64,000 nucleotides of DNA from an uncultured Clostridia bacterium (GTDB taxonomy: Bacteria > Bacillota > Clostridia > UMGS1810), in assembly GCA_934500875.1 (NCBI GenBank), contig CAKSTL010000007.1, positions 73,723-137,722 on the forward strand, written 5' to 3'. Below, in pieces: positions 27,824-35,863 of the stretch (the first letter of the stretch is position 1; every line of letters begins with the position of its first letter). The position numbers and the translations under genes were made by a program. The notes beneath the pieces were generated by a model. That model worked only from the letters and a program-made list of their open reading frames with translations, did not search any database and had not been told where the DNA came from.

Positions 27824-27867
27824 AATAATCTCCATTCCGCCGCCCTGCGTCGGCACAAATAATAATT

Positions 27868-28002
27868 AAAATCTCTTATCGGCAGGGCAAGAAATGATAA
27901 GAGATTATTTCGCCCATGTGCGTTTCCCCAAACAAAGCGAGAAAAATTTCGCACGGGCATTTAATCTTGCCGGAGGCTTAACGTGAAAGTTTATTTCACG
28001 TT
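27868..28002 (-). promoter_or_regulatory. Structured miaB/ylbF-family intergenic RNA ending in an intrinsic terminator
   Basis: Three hairpins on the minus strand between the miaB stop and the next gene: AACGTGAAA/TTTCACGTT (28002-27980), TGCCCGTGCG with CGCACATGGGCG (27959-27911), and AATCTCTTATC/GATAAGAGATT (27906-27870) followed by TTAATTATTATTT. GGCAAG at 27971-27966 is complementary to CTTGCC in the loop of the last hairpin (27891-27886), a possible pseudoknot. It matches no riboswitch that I recognise; it may be a plain partial terminator or a leader controlling the downstream mutSL genes. Confidence 0.55.
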
Positions 28003-28029
28003 ATTCTCCTTTGTAACATATATAAATTT

Positions 28030-29439
28030 TTATACCAATTCACCCGAAAGTGACCAAGTATGCGATTTTGTGATTTTAACCGTTATAATTTTGCCGGTTA
28101 AATCTTTGCTTCCTTTAAAATTGACAATTTTTCCGCCGTCCGTTCTTCCCGAAAGAAATTCGGGATTTGTTTTGCTCTCGCCTTCAACAAGAACGTCAAA
28201 TTTTCTTCCTTCGTAAAGCTTGTTTTTTTCGGCTGAAATAATATTTTGAACTTCAAGCATTCTGTCAAAATTTTTCTTCTTTTCGTCTTTTGTAAGAACG
28301 TCAGCCATCTTTTCGGCAGGCGTTCCCTTTCTTTTTGAATATATAAACGAAAATACGCTGTCGTACCGCACCTTTTCTATAACGTCCATTGTGTGCTCGA
28401 AATCGTCGTTATCCTCACCCGGAAAGCCCACTATAATGTCGGTTGTAAGGGTGATATCCGGAATTTTTTCTTTTACCTTTCTTATTTTTTCAAGGTATTC
28501 TTCTTTTGTGTATTTTCTGTTCATAATTTTAAGAATTTTGTTGCTGCCGCACTGAATGGGAAGGTGAAGCTGTTTGCACACCTTTTTGTTTTCGCAAATT
28601 TCGTCTATAAGCTTGTCCGACAAATCTTTCGGATGACTTGTCATAAATCTTATGCGCTCAATGCCGTCAACTTTTGAAACCTCTTTTAAAAGGTCGGGAA
28701 AGTCAATGTATCCTTCTATATCCTTGCCGTATGAATTTACGTTCTGCCCGAGAAGCATAATTTCTTTTACGCCTTTTTGCGAAAGATTTTCCGCCTCTTT
28801 TATTATATCCTCTTTTTTGCGGCTGCGCTCTCTTCCTCTTACATACGGAACAATGCAGTAGGTGCAGAAATTATTGCAGCCGTACATAACCGACACCCCT
28901 GCCGTAACGCTTCCGTCACGGTACACGGGAATATCCTCCGCAATTTTTCCGTCCGAATTTTTAAACTCTATAACACGCTCTTTCTTTTCCATTGCGTTAT
29001 ACAAAATTTCGGGAAAGCGGTAAAGCGAATGTGTGCCGAAAACAATATCGACGTGCTTGTAGCGCCTTTTTATCTGCTCCACAATATGCTCCTGCTGCAT
29101 CATACATCCGCACACGCCTATGATAAGGTCGTTCTTTTCTCTTTTTAAAGCCTTTAAGGCGCCGATATTTCCGAAAACCTTAAGCTCGGCATTTTCTCTT
29201 ACCGCACAGGTGTTGTATATTATAACGTCCGCAATTTTTTTATCGTGCGTTTCTTCATATCCCATAGCGCAAAGCATACCCATAAGATGCTGCGAATCGT
29301 TAACATTCTGCGCACAGCCGTAGGTTTCGACAAAAGCATACTTTTTTCTGCCTTCGTTTATATTTTTAACAAGGCGCATAATGCGCTTTTGGTTTTCTGT
29401 TTCTTCTTTTTTTACAACAACGTCTTCTCTTTTTGACAT
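28030..29439 (-). CDS. miaB: tRNA-2-methylthio-N6-dimethylallyladenosine synthase
   Basis: 469 residues from the ATG at 29439 with GGAGG eight bases upstream; the longer ORF has a spurious hydrophobic extension. The UPF0004 domain has three conserved cysteines (ETYGCAQN, GVCGC); the radical SAM motif is CNNFCTYC (CX3CX2C), and a C-terminal TRAM domain follows. It adds the methylthio group to i6A37, the product of MiaA in the same operon. Confidence 0.97.
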   Translation of the reverse strand: MSKREDVVVKKEETENQKRIMRLVKNINEGRKKYAFVETYGCAQNVNDSQHLMGMLCAMGYEETHDKKIADVIIYNTCAVRENAELKVFGNIGALKALKREKNDLIIGVCGCMMQQEHIVEQIKRRYKHVDIVFGTHSLYRFPEILYNAMEKKERVIEFKNSDGKIAEDIPVYRDGSVTAGVSVMYGCNNFCTYCIVPYVRGRERSRKKEDIIKEAENLSQKGVKEIMLLGQNVNSYGKDIEGYIDFPDLLKEVSKVDGIERIRFMTSHPKDLSDKLIDEICENKKVCKQLHLPIQCGSNKILKIMNRKYTKEEYLEKIRKVKEKIPDITLTTDIIVGFPGEDNDDFEHTMDVIEKVRYDSVFSFIYSKRKGTPAEKMADVLTKDEKKKNFDRMLEVQNIISAEKNKLYEGRKFDVLVEGESKTNPEFLSGRTDGGKIVNFKGSKDLTGKIITVKITKSHTWSLSGELV

Positions 29440-29485
29440 TAAGGCTTCCTCCGCCGCAAAACATATGAATATTATAATCCATATA

Positions 29486-29514
29486 ATTATATCACAAAAC
29501 AAAAAATATGTAAA
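29486..29514 (-). promoter_or_regulatory. Promoter of the miaB-mutSL-miaA-hfq operon
   Basis: On the minus strand -35 TTTACA (29514-29509), 17-base spacer, -10 TATAAT (29491-29486), about 47 bases before the miaB ATG. It is divergent from the permease/pyrR promoter. Confidence 0.75.
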
Positions 29515-29659
29515 CCGAAAAATAAAATTTTGAGCAAAAAAATTTACAAAATTTTTGCCTTTTCGCATTATTCTCTTTGTGCAAAACAGGAAAGATATAA
29601 AACATTTACAAACTTTTACACAAAAAACGGCAAAAAATTACAAAATTTTCAAAAAAGTC

Positions 29660-29688
29660 TTTACATTTTTATTTTTGTATGCTATACT
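29660..29688 (+). promoter_or_regulatory. Promoter of the permease-pyrR transcript
   Basis: -35 TTTACA (29660-29665), 17-base spacer, -10 TATACT (29683-29688). The predicted start near 29695 gives a ~160-base leader before the permease gene. Confidence 0.75.
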
Positions 29689-29707
29689 CGTAAATTGTAG
29701 ACAGGAT

Positions 29708-29740
29708 ATCTTTAAATCCGATGCGGGACGTCGGCAAGAT
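29708..29740 (+). promoter_or_regulatory. Candidate PyrR-binding hairpin
   Basis: ATCTT (29708-29712) pairs with AAGAT (29736-29740), a TAAAT bulge follows, and CCGATG pairs with CGTCGG around the loop CGGGA. A lower stem, A/U-rich internal bulge, upper stem and a loop with NGNGA is the shape of PyrR anti-antiterminators. Its 3' arm GGCAA could instead pair with TTGCC at the 5' side of the terminator (29765-29769). The loop does not match the Bacillus consensus fully. Confidence 0.55.
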
Positions 29741-29766
29741 TGACAATATTTTTTTACAGTGTTTTT

Positions 29767-29802
29767 GCCTTGTCCGAATTATGCCTCGGGCAAGGCTTTT
29801 TT
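29767..29802 (+). terminator. Attenuator terminator upstream of the permease gene
   Basis: GCCTTGTCCGA pairs with TCGGGCAAGGC and is followed by six T, 53 bases before the permease ATG. Together with the upstream hairpin and pyrR downstream it forms a transcription attenuation unit. Confidence 0.8.
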
Positions 29803-29854
29803 ATTTGAAATATCCTGTAAATTTTAAGCCTTAAAAGGGGAATGGAGATTTTTT

Positions 29855-31195
29855 ATGAAACTAATTTACGACGTTAACGACAAGCCGAAGTTCGGTCAGC
29901 TTTTGATTTTCGCTTTCCAGCAGCTTCTGGCAATTCTTGCGGCTACAATCGCCGTTCCGTCAATTATCGGCAACGGAATGTCGCAGTCGGCGGCGCTTTT
30001 CGGCGCAGGTATCGGCACAATAGTTTACCTTTTGTTTACAAAATTCAAAAGCCCTGTTTTTCTCGGCTCGTCCTTCGCATTCTTAGGCTCTATGTTCGCA
30101 GCGTTTGCGGGCGCCGTTTCGGTTGAGGCAGGTCACGCAGGACTTATAATCGGCGCAATTTTTGCAGGTCTTGTATATGTGATTATTGCAATCGTTGTAA
30201 AATTTGCCGGCGTAAAATGGATAGACAAGCTTATGCCCCCGGTTGTTATAGGACCTACGGTTGCAATTATCGGTCTTTCGCTTTCGGGAAACGCTATCGG
30301 CGACGTTCTTAAATTTGCTGAATTTGACGCAGCAAACTCGGTGTTTGCAATGAGCGCAAAAGGCTGGCTGGGTCTTATCTGCGCACTTGTAACCCTTCTT
30401 ACGGTAATGCTCTGCTCGGTATACGGCAAAAAAATGACAAAGCTTATCCCCTTTATTATAGGTATTCTTGCAGGATATGCGGTTGCGGCAATTTTTACGC
30501 TTATAGGAATTAAAACAGGCAACGATACATTAAAAATTATCGACTTTTCGCTCTTTAACAATATGCAGTGGTACCCCGATTTTACATTCTTTAAAGCAAG
30601 CAAAGGCTTTGCGGCTGTTAACTCAAAATACATAGCAACAATCGCAGTTGCATACATCCCGGTTGCATTCGTTGTTTTCGCAGAGCACATTGCAGACCAC
30701 AAAAATCTTTCGAGCGTTATAAACAGAGAACTTCTTAAAGAGCCGGGACTTCACAGAACGCTCCTCGGCGACGGCGTAGGCTCGATTGCGGGCGCAGTGT
30801 TCGGCGGCTGCCCCAACACAACATACGGCGAATCGGTAGGCTGCGTGGCAATCACGGGAAATGCCTCGGTTGTTACCATTCTTGTAACGGCGATAATGGC
30901 AATTCTTATTTCCTTCTTCGGCCCGTTTGTAACCTTCCTTGCAACAATTCCTTCGTGCGTAATGGGCGGTGTTTGCGTAACGCTCTACGGCTTTATCGCA
31001 GTAAGCGGTCTTAAAATGATTCAGGACGTTGACCTTAACGAAAACAACAACCTCTTTGTTGTTTCGATAATCCTTATCACAGGTATCGGCGGTATGGCGC
31101 TTAAAATCGGTCAGGTTACACTCACTGAAATTGCATGCGCACTTATACTCGGAATAATCACAAACCTTATTCTGTCAAAAAAAGCGAGTGAATAA
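29855..31195 (+). CDS. uraA: Uracil/xanthine permease (NCS2 family)
   Basis: 446 residues with about 14 hydrophobic segments. NCS2 signatures include QQLLAILAATIAVPSIIG near the N-terminus and the substrate loop FGGCPNTTYGESVGCVAITG. The leader attenuator and the following pyrR gene point to uracil as substrate. GGAG lies upstream of the ATG. Confidence 0.92.
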   Translation: MKLIYDVNDKPKFGQLLIFAFQQLLAILAATIAVPSIIGNGMSQSAALFGAGIGTIVYLLFTKFKSPVFLGSSFAFLGSMFAAFAGAVSVEAGHAGLIIGAIFAGLVYVIIAIVVKFAGVKWIDKLMPPVVIGPTVAIIGLSLSGNAIGDVLKFAEFDAANSVFAMSAKGWLGLICALVTLLTVMLCSVYGKKMTKLIPFIIGILAGYAVAAIFTLIGIKTGNDTLKIIDFSLFNNMQWYPDFTFFKASKGFAAVNSKYIATIAVAYIPVAFVVFAEHIADHKNLSSVINRELLKEPGLHRTLLGDGVGSIAGAVFGGCPNTTYGESVGCVAITGNASVVTILVTAIMAILISFFGPFVTFLATIPSCVMGGVCVTLYGFIAVSGLKMIQDVDLNENNNLFVVSIILITGIGGMALKIGQVTLTEIACALILGIITNLILSKKASE

Positions 31196-31198
31196 TAT

Positions 31199-31735
31199 AT
31201 GAAATTCAAGTCCGAAATTCTCGACGCTACGGCGTTTAACAGGGCGATAAAACGCATTGCGCACCAGATTATCGAAAAAAACCCGAACGTGCAAAACATT
31301 GCGGTTATCGGCATAAAAACACGGGGCGTGCCGATAGCAAAGCGCCTTTCGCAAAGCATTTTTGAAATAGAAGGCATAAAACCTGATGTGGGGGTTTTGG
31401 ATATAACGCTCTACCGTGACGATTTATCGCACATTTCGCCCGACCCGATTGTAAATTCAACGAGCGTGCCGTTTGACATAAACGGAAAAACCGTTGTTCT
31501 TGCAGATGATGTAATATACACCGGAAGAACGGTAAGGGCGGCAATGGACGCAGTTATGAGTATCGGCAGACCGTCTAAAATAGAGCTTTTTGCAATGGTG
31601 GACAGAGGCCACAGAGAGCTTCCCATAAGGGCGGATTTTGTCGGCAAGAACGTTCCCACGTCACATTCCGAGGTAATAAAGGTTAACCTTTTTGAAACCG
31701 ACGGAAAAGACAATATAGAAATATACGATATTTAA
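31199..31735 (+). CDS. pyrR: Bifunctional pyr operon attenuator / uracil phosphoribosyltransferase PyrR
   Basis: 178 residues. The PRPP-binding loop VVLADDVIYTGRTVRAAMDA, the N-terminal RIAHQIIEKN and the RPSKIELFAMVDRGHRELPI region (in pieces) are typical of PyrR. It binds pyr mRNA hairpins when UMP is high and promotes termination. It starts three bases after the permease stop. Here the only visible target is the leader of its own transcript. Confidence 0.95.
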   Translation: MKFKSEILDATAFNRAIKRIAHQIIEKNPNVQNIAVIGIKTRGVPIAKRLSQSIFEIEGIKPDVGVLDITLYRDDLSHISPDPIVNSTSVPFDINGKTVVLADDVIYTGRTVRAAMDAVMSIGRPSKIELFAMVDRGHRELPIRADFVGKNVPTSHSEVIKVNLFETDGKDNIEIYDI

Positions 31736-31743
31736 AACGTAGA

Positions 31744-31784
31744 AAGGATTTTTGCTTATTTGCTGCAAAAATCCTTTTTATTTT
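31744..31784 (+). terminator. Intrinsic terminator after pyrR
   Basis: AAGGATTTTTGC pairs with GCAAAAATCCTT, followed by a T-rich tract. Confidence 0.9.
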
Positions 31785-31796
31785 TAGTATTTTTAT

Positions 31797-31826
31797 TTGA
31801 CATATGCGCATATATATTGTTATAAT
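31797..31826 (+). promoter_or_regulatory. Strong promoter upstream of the flippase gene
   Basis: Consensus -35 TTGACA (31797-31802), 18-base spacer, consensus -10 TATAAT (31821-31826) with an extended TGT. Confidence 0.8.
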
Positions 31827-31873
31827 GTATTAGACAAGCACTACGATAAAAAAGGCGGGAGATGTGAAAAAAC

Positions 31874-33505
31874 TTGAGTGAAAACAAAAATCAAACCTTT
31901 GTAAAAGGCGCACTGATACTGGTCTGTGCAAACATTTTGGTAAAAGTTATCGGAGCGGGTTTTAAAATTCCGCTTACATATATCCTCGGTGAGGAGGGAA
32001 TGGGGCTTTTTTCAACAGCGTACACAATCTACAGTCTGCTGTTTATAATCGCAACGGCGGGGCTTCCGGTGGCGGTGTCGAAAATGGTGTCCGAAAGCAG
32101 AACGCTTAAAAGACCGGGCGAAGTAAAGCTTATTTTGAAGGTGAGCTTTGCAATACTTTCGGCAATAGGTATTTTAGGATTTTTTATACTGTACTTCTTC
32201 GCAGGAAGGTTTTCGGTTATGCTCTCAAACCCGAGGGCGGAGCTTGGAATTAAGGCGATTGCGCCGGCTATGCTTTTTGTGGCGCTTATGTCGGCGTTCA
32301 GAGGCTTTTTTCAGGGGCATCAGAATATGTTTCCCACGGCTGCGAGCGAGGTTTTTGAGGCGCTCGGAAAGCTTATTTTCGGATACGGATTTGCATATTA
32401 TTTTGCATCAACAATAACAAACGACATTATGCGCATAAACCTTGGTGCGGCAGGTGCGGTTGCAGGCGTTTCAATGGGCGCTTTGCTGGGCTTTGCGGTG
32501 CTTATTGTGATATATGCCGCAAACCGCAAAAAGCTTTATTCGGGCAAAGATTCAAGCATCTGCCGAAGCGGAGGGGAAATTGCAAAAAAGCTTATTTCCA
32601 TTGCCGTTCCCATAACAATCGGAGCGTCGGTTTTTTCGCTTACAAGCATAATCGATATGGCTATGATAATGCGCCGTCTTGAGGCGGCTGGGTTTGACCC
32701 CAAAACAACCGCCCTTGCGCTCTACGGCTCGTACACAGGATATGCCGTTCCGCTGTTTAATATGCCGCCGACGCTGATTTCGTCAATCAGCATAAGCGTT
32801 GTGCCGGCAATTGCGGGGGCATACGTCGGAGGAGAACACTCGTTTGTGTCGCAGCTTACAAAAAAATCGGTTAAAATAACCATTCTTTTCGCACTTCCCT
32901 GCGCAATAGGAATGTCAACCCTTGCAAGACCGATTTTGCAGGCGGTATATACAAATTCAAATGCGGCGCAAACGTTGTCCATACTTGCAGTCGCAATAGT
33001 TTTTGTATCGCTCGTTATGCTTACAAACGCTATTCTGCAATCGATAGGCAGAGTTAACATTCCGGTTATAAATATGGTTTTGGGCGGCATTTTGAAAATA
33101 ATTATAAACTATTTTCTTGTTGCAAACCCCGATATCAACATAAGCGGTGCGCCGATTGGCACAAACGCTTGCTACATTCTTATTCTTACGCTTAACATCT
33201 TTTGGATTGTAAAGCTTATGAAAGTTGATTTTTCGGTATCGGAATTTATAGTAAAACCCGTCCTCTGCGTTACGGCAATGGGTGCGGCGGTAATCGGCAC
33301 AATGTCGGTTGTAAGCAGTGTTTTTGCCTCGTCGGGCAGAATTTTTTACCTTACGCTTACGCTTGTCTGCGTTGCGGCAGGCGCCATAACTTACGGCATA
33401 ATGCTTTTTGTCACAAGGCTTATCACATATGACGACGTTCTTATGCTTCCCAAGGGTGAAAAAATAGCCAATTATATGCTGAAATTCCGCTTAATTAAGC
33501 GGTAA
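31874..33505 (+). CDS. Polysaccharide biosynthesis / MOP-superfamily flippase (SpoVB/MurJ-like)
   Basis: 543 residues from a TTG preceded by GGGAG at a rather long spacing. About 14 hydrophobic segments; the N-terminal GAGFKIPLTYILGEEGMGLFSTAYTIY (in pieces) is typical of SpoVB-type lipid flippases. It is likely to move lipid-linked cell-wall precursors or polysaccharide units. In Clostridia such a gene often lies upstream of hup-yabO, as here. SpoVB itself implies sporulation, which nothing else in the window shows. Confidence 0.88.
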   Translation: MSENKNQTFVKGALILVCANILVKVIGAGFKIPLTYILGEEGMGLFSTAYTIYSLLFIIATAGLPVAVSKMVSESRTLKRPGEVKLILKVSFAILSAIGILGFFILYFFAGRFSVMLSNPRAELGIKAIAPAMLFVALMSAFRGFFQGHQNMFPTAASEVFEALGKLIFGYGFAYYFASTITNDIMRINLGAAGAVAGVSMGALLGFAVLIVIYAANRKKLYSGKDSSICRSGGEIAKKLISIAVPITIGASVFSLTSIIDMAMIMRRLEAAGFDPKTTALALYGSYTGYAVPLFNMPPTLISSISISVVPAIAGAYVGGEHSFVSQLTKKSVKITILFALPCAIGMSTLARPILQAVYTNSNAAQTLSILAVAIVFVSLVMLTNAILQSIGRVNIPVINMVLGGILKIIINYFLVANPDINISGAPIGTNACYILILTLNIFWIVKLMKVDFSVSEFIVKPVLCVTAMGAAVIGTMSVVSSVFASSGRIFYLTLTLVCVAAGAITYGIMLFVTRLITYDDVLMLPKGEKIANYMLKFRLIKR

Positions 33506-33560
33506 ATTAGTGTATTTTGTATAAATTTTTTAAAAATGACCGATTTTTCAAAAAAAACAC

Positions 33561-33588
33561 TTGCAAAAATTTTTAAATTCATTAAAAT
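33561..33588 (+). promoter_or_regulatory. Promoter of the HU gene
   Basis: -35 TTGCAA (33561-33566), 16-base spacer, -10 TAAAAT (33583-33588); the gene starts at 33647 after GAGGTGG. Confidence 0.6.
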
Positions 33589-33646
33589 ATAGTTAAAAGG
33601 TAAAATTTGTTTACTTTATAACAAAAATAGAGAGGTGGAGTTTTAA

Positions 33647-33919
33647 ATGAATAAGTCGGATTTAATCGCAAATATCGCTGAAAAGAGCGGTCTTACAAAA
33701 AAGGATGCAGATAAAGCTTTGAGCGCTGTTATCGACAGCATTACAGACGCTTTAAAGAGCGGCGATAAAGTTCAGCTCGTTGGTTTCGGTACATTTGAAA
33801 TCAGAGAAAGAGCTGCAAGAAACGGTATCAACCCGCTTACAAAAGCAGAAATCAAAATCCCTGCTACAAAGGTTCCTGCATTTAAAGCAGGCAGCGCTTT
33901 GAAAGACGCTGTTAAATAA
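33647..33919 (+). CDS. hup: DNA-binding protein HU
   Basis: 90 residues, full family length. The N-terminal MNKSDLIANIAEKSGLTKKDA and the arm region GFGTFEIRERAARNGINP are diagnostic. A dimeric nucleoid protein that bends DNA. Its own promoter and terminator indicate a single-gene transcript, though rqcP follows. Confidence 0.97.
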   Translation: MNKSDLIANIAEKSGLTKKDADKALSAVIDSITDALKSGDKVQLVGFGTFEIRERAARNGINPLTKAEIKIPATKVPAFKAGSALKDAVK

Positions 33920-33957
33920 TTAACCATGATTTGTACGGCGGGTTTGTCCGTCAGAAA

Positions 33958-33998
33958 AAGGCACAGGATTTTTAAAATTCCTGTGCCTTATATTTTTT
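33958..33998 (+). terminator. Intrinsic terminator after HU
   Basis: AAGGCACAGGA pairs with TCCTGTGCCTT, followed by ATATTTTTT. It lies just ahead of rqcP, whose expression may come from readthrough. Confidence 0.85.
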
Positions 33999-34018
33999 AA
34001 AAAGGATTGAATACAAAA

Positions 34019-34258
34019 ATGCGGCTTGACAAATATCTTAAAGTTTCAAGACTTATAAAAAGACGCACACTTGCTCAGGAGGCGTGCGAAAACGGCAAGG
34101 TTACCGTAAACGGCAAGGTTGCAAAACCGTCGGCAAACGTAAAGGAGGGCGATATTTTATCGCTTACCTTCGGTGAGAAGGTTATAACCGTAAAAATAAC
34201 TGCCGTTGCCGAGCACGTTTTAAAACAGGACGCTTCCGATATGTACGAAGTTTTGTAG
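34019..34258 (+). CDS. rqcP: S4-domain ribosome quality control factor RqcP
   Basis: 79 residues from the ATG at 34019; a TTG at 34007 is possible but overlaps the AAGGA site. MRLDKYLKVSRLIKRRTLAQ is nearly identical to the Bacillus YabO/RqcP start, and one S4 domain makes up the whole protein. RqcP works with RqcH to add alanine tails to stalled nascent chains. The sporulation genes yabP/yabQ that often follow are absent; a convergent glycosidase gene is next. Confidence 0.95.
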   Translation: MRLDKYLKVSRLIKRRTLAQEACENGKVTVNGKVAKPSANVKEGDILSLTFGEKVITVKITAVAEHVLKQDASDMYEVL

Positions 34259-34261
34259 AAA

Positions 34262-34316
34262 ATAAAACCCGATACGCAGCCGTAAATCGGATTGCATACC
34301 GGGTTTTTGTTTTTTC
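34262..34316 (+). terminator. Intrinsic terminator after rqcP
   Basis: An AAACCCG arm and a complementary CGGGTTT arm with imperfect inner pairing (TACGCA/TGCATA) are followed by TTGTTTTTT. Confidence 0.7.
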
Positions 34317-34415
34317 AAATGTTTTTATTTTCCTGAATACAATGCTTTTATTTCTTAAATACAGCGTTTTTTAAACACAATATTTTTTCTGACGCAATGT
34401 TTTTATTTTTCAAAC
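34317..34415. repeat. Degenerate short tandem repeat, about five units
   Basis: Units such as AATGTTTTTATTTTCCTGAA, AATGCTTTTATTTCTTAAAT and AATGTTTTTATTTTTCAAAC recur, with two shorter diverged units between. Unit length is about 16-23 bases. The last unit covers the stop codon of the GH30 gene. Confidence 0.5.
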
Positions 34416-35749
34416 ACAACCGTTGAAACAGAATTTTCCATAACGTCAAAATACCATATGCTGCCGCCGTAAAAAATCTGGCACTGTCTTTTTTCGCTGT
34501 TGGGATTAACCACGTTTACAACAAAGCTGCCGTCGGGATTTTCTGCCGTGCAGCAAACCGTTTCAAACTGCAAATTTCTGAACGCAGATATTTCGTGACC
34601 TTCGTTTGTGAGCCTGCTTTGGTAAATTTTTGCACCGTTTTGAATAAAATGCGCAAAATGATTGAACGCCATATACTGACCGCTCTTTTTTAACTCGCCG
34701 CTTCTGTTATCGTGCATAACAAGTCCTGCGCAGTAGCAATGCCCGATATTGGGTCTGCCCTCCTCGTCGAGCATAAGATTCCACCCTGTAAACGTTTCGC
34801 AGCCGTGGTTAAGTGCCTTTGCCATCATAGAAGCCCACTTGCACCAGTCGGTGTCAAAACAGTCCTTAAGCCTCGGGCCGCCCTCGGTGAACTGAAACCG
34901 TATTTCGGGATGTTCTTTTTTTATTCTGTCAATCATCTCAATGCAGCCGTTATAGTAGTGAAATGCCGCCGACGAACAGCATTCTGTAAGGTTCGGATAT
35001 TCTTCAAGCATCCAGTTTACACGCCGCCAGCCGTTAAAATTATGGTCGTGAAACCATATGTCAACATCCATATTTTCTGCCTTGAGCAAATCGGAAAGCG
35101 CAAAAATATACTCCGCCTCCTGGTCGGGATTCCATATGCAGGCAGGAAATTTTCCGTACTGGTCAACATCAGGCTCGTTTTGCGGCGTCAGAGCGCTTAT
35201 GTGTATGCCCTCCGCCTCGTATGCCTTAAGATATTTTACAATATATTTTGCAAACACTTTTATGTATTTTGAACGCATATATCCGCCGCAAATACAGCCG
35301 CCCGTTTTCATCCAGCCCGGAGGGCTCCACGGCGAAGCAAAAATAAACAAATCGGGACGGATTTCCAGAATTTCTTTTATCATTGGAATGATATATCTTC
35401 TGTCACGCTCTACCGAAAAATGCTCAAGCGATATATCGCCCGGCACGTCGTCATACGTGTAAATTTCGGCAGAATAATCGCACGAGCCGATTGCAAGCCG
35501 TGCAACGCTTAAATTAAGACCCTCTTTTGAATAAATGCTTTTCAAAAACTCTTTTCTTGCTTTCTTTTCCATTTTCGACAGCATATAGCACGAGGCGCCG
35601 GTAAGCGCAACGCCAAAGCCGCCGCATTTTCCGAAATCCGTTTTTTCATAAACTATCTCCTGCGCCGCACCGCATTCGCTGCCGGCCGAAAACACAGGCT
35701 CTTTGCGCATAATGCCAAAATCGTTTGTTGTGTACTTTGTAACCTTCAT
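34403..35749 (-). CDS. GH30 family glycoside hydrolase (glucosylceramidase-like), cytoplasmic
   Basis: 448 residues, ATG with GGAGG upstream. The clan GH-A barrel has the acid/base Glu192 in LTPQNEPD and the nucleophile Glu289 in FQFTEGGP; FASPWSPPGWMKT is a GH30 hallmark. A small beta domain closes the C-terminus. No signal peptide is seen, so it probably acts inside the cell on imported oligosaccharides or glycosides. Seventeen or so cysteines also fit a reducing cytoplasm. An EamA transporter gene lies upstream on the same strand; substrate is unknown. Confidence 0.88.
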   Translation of the reverse strand: MKVTKYTTNDFGIMRKEPVFSAGSECGAAQEIVYEKTDFGKCGGFGVALTGASCYMLSKMEKKARKEFLKSIYSKEGLNLSVARLAIGSCDYSAEIYTYDDVPGDISLEHFSVERDRRYIIPMIKEILEIRPDLFIFASPWSPPGWMKTGGCICGGYMRSKYIKVFAKYIVKYLKAYEAEGIHISALTPQNEPDVDQYGKFPACIWNPDQEAEYIFALSDLLKAENMDVDIWFHDHNFNGWRRVNWMLEEYPNLTECCSSAAFHYYNGCIEMIDRIKKEHPEIRFQFTEGGPRLKDCFDTDWCKWASMMAKALNHGCETFTGWNLMLDEEGRPNIGHCYCAGLVMHDNRSGELKKSGQYMAFNHFAHFIQNGAKIYQSRLTNEGHEISAFRNLQFETVCCTAENPDGSFVVNVVNPNSEKRQCQIFYGGSIWYFDVMENSVSTVVFEK

Positions 35750-35863
35750 TATACATACCTCCGTATAGCCGAAAGCTTAAAATCCGTCTGTCTGAAAAAG
35801 AATTTTTCGGCTAAGGTCATTGTACCACAGATTTTTTCAAAAAAACATTCCATTTATTTAACA

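Noticed and set aside
28010..28016. Two-codon ORF (AAAGGAG then GTG AAA TAA) after miaB as a regulatory minigene
   Set aside because: A ribosome binding site followed by a start and immediate stop is visible, but the start lies in a perfect hairpin and chance is a fair explanation; no independent support.
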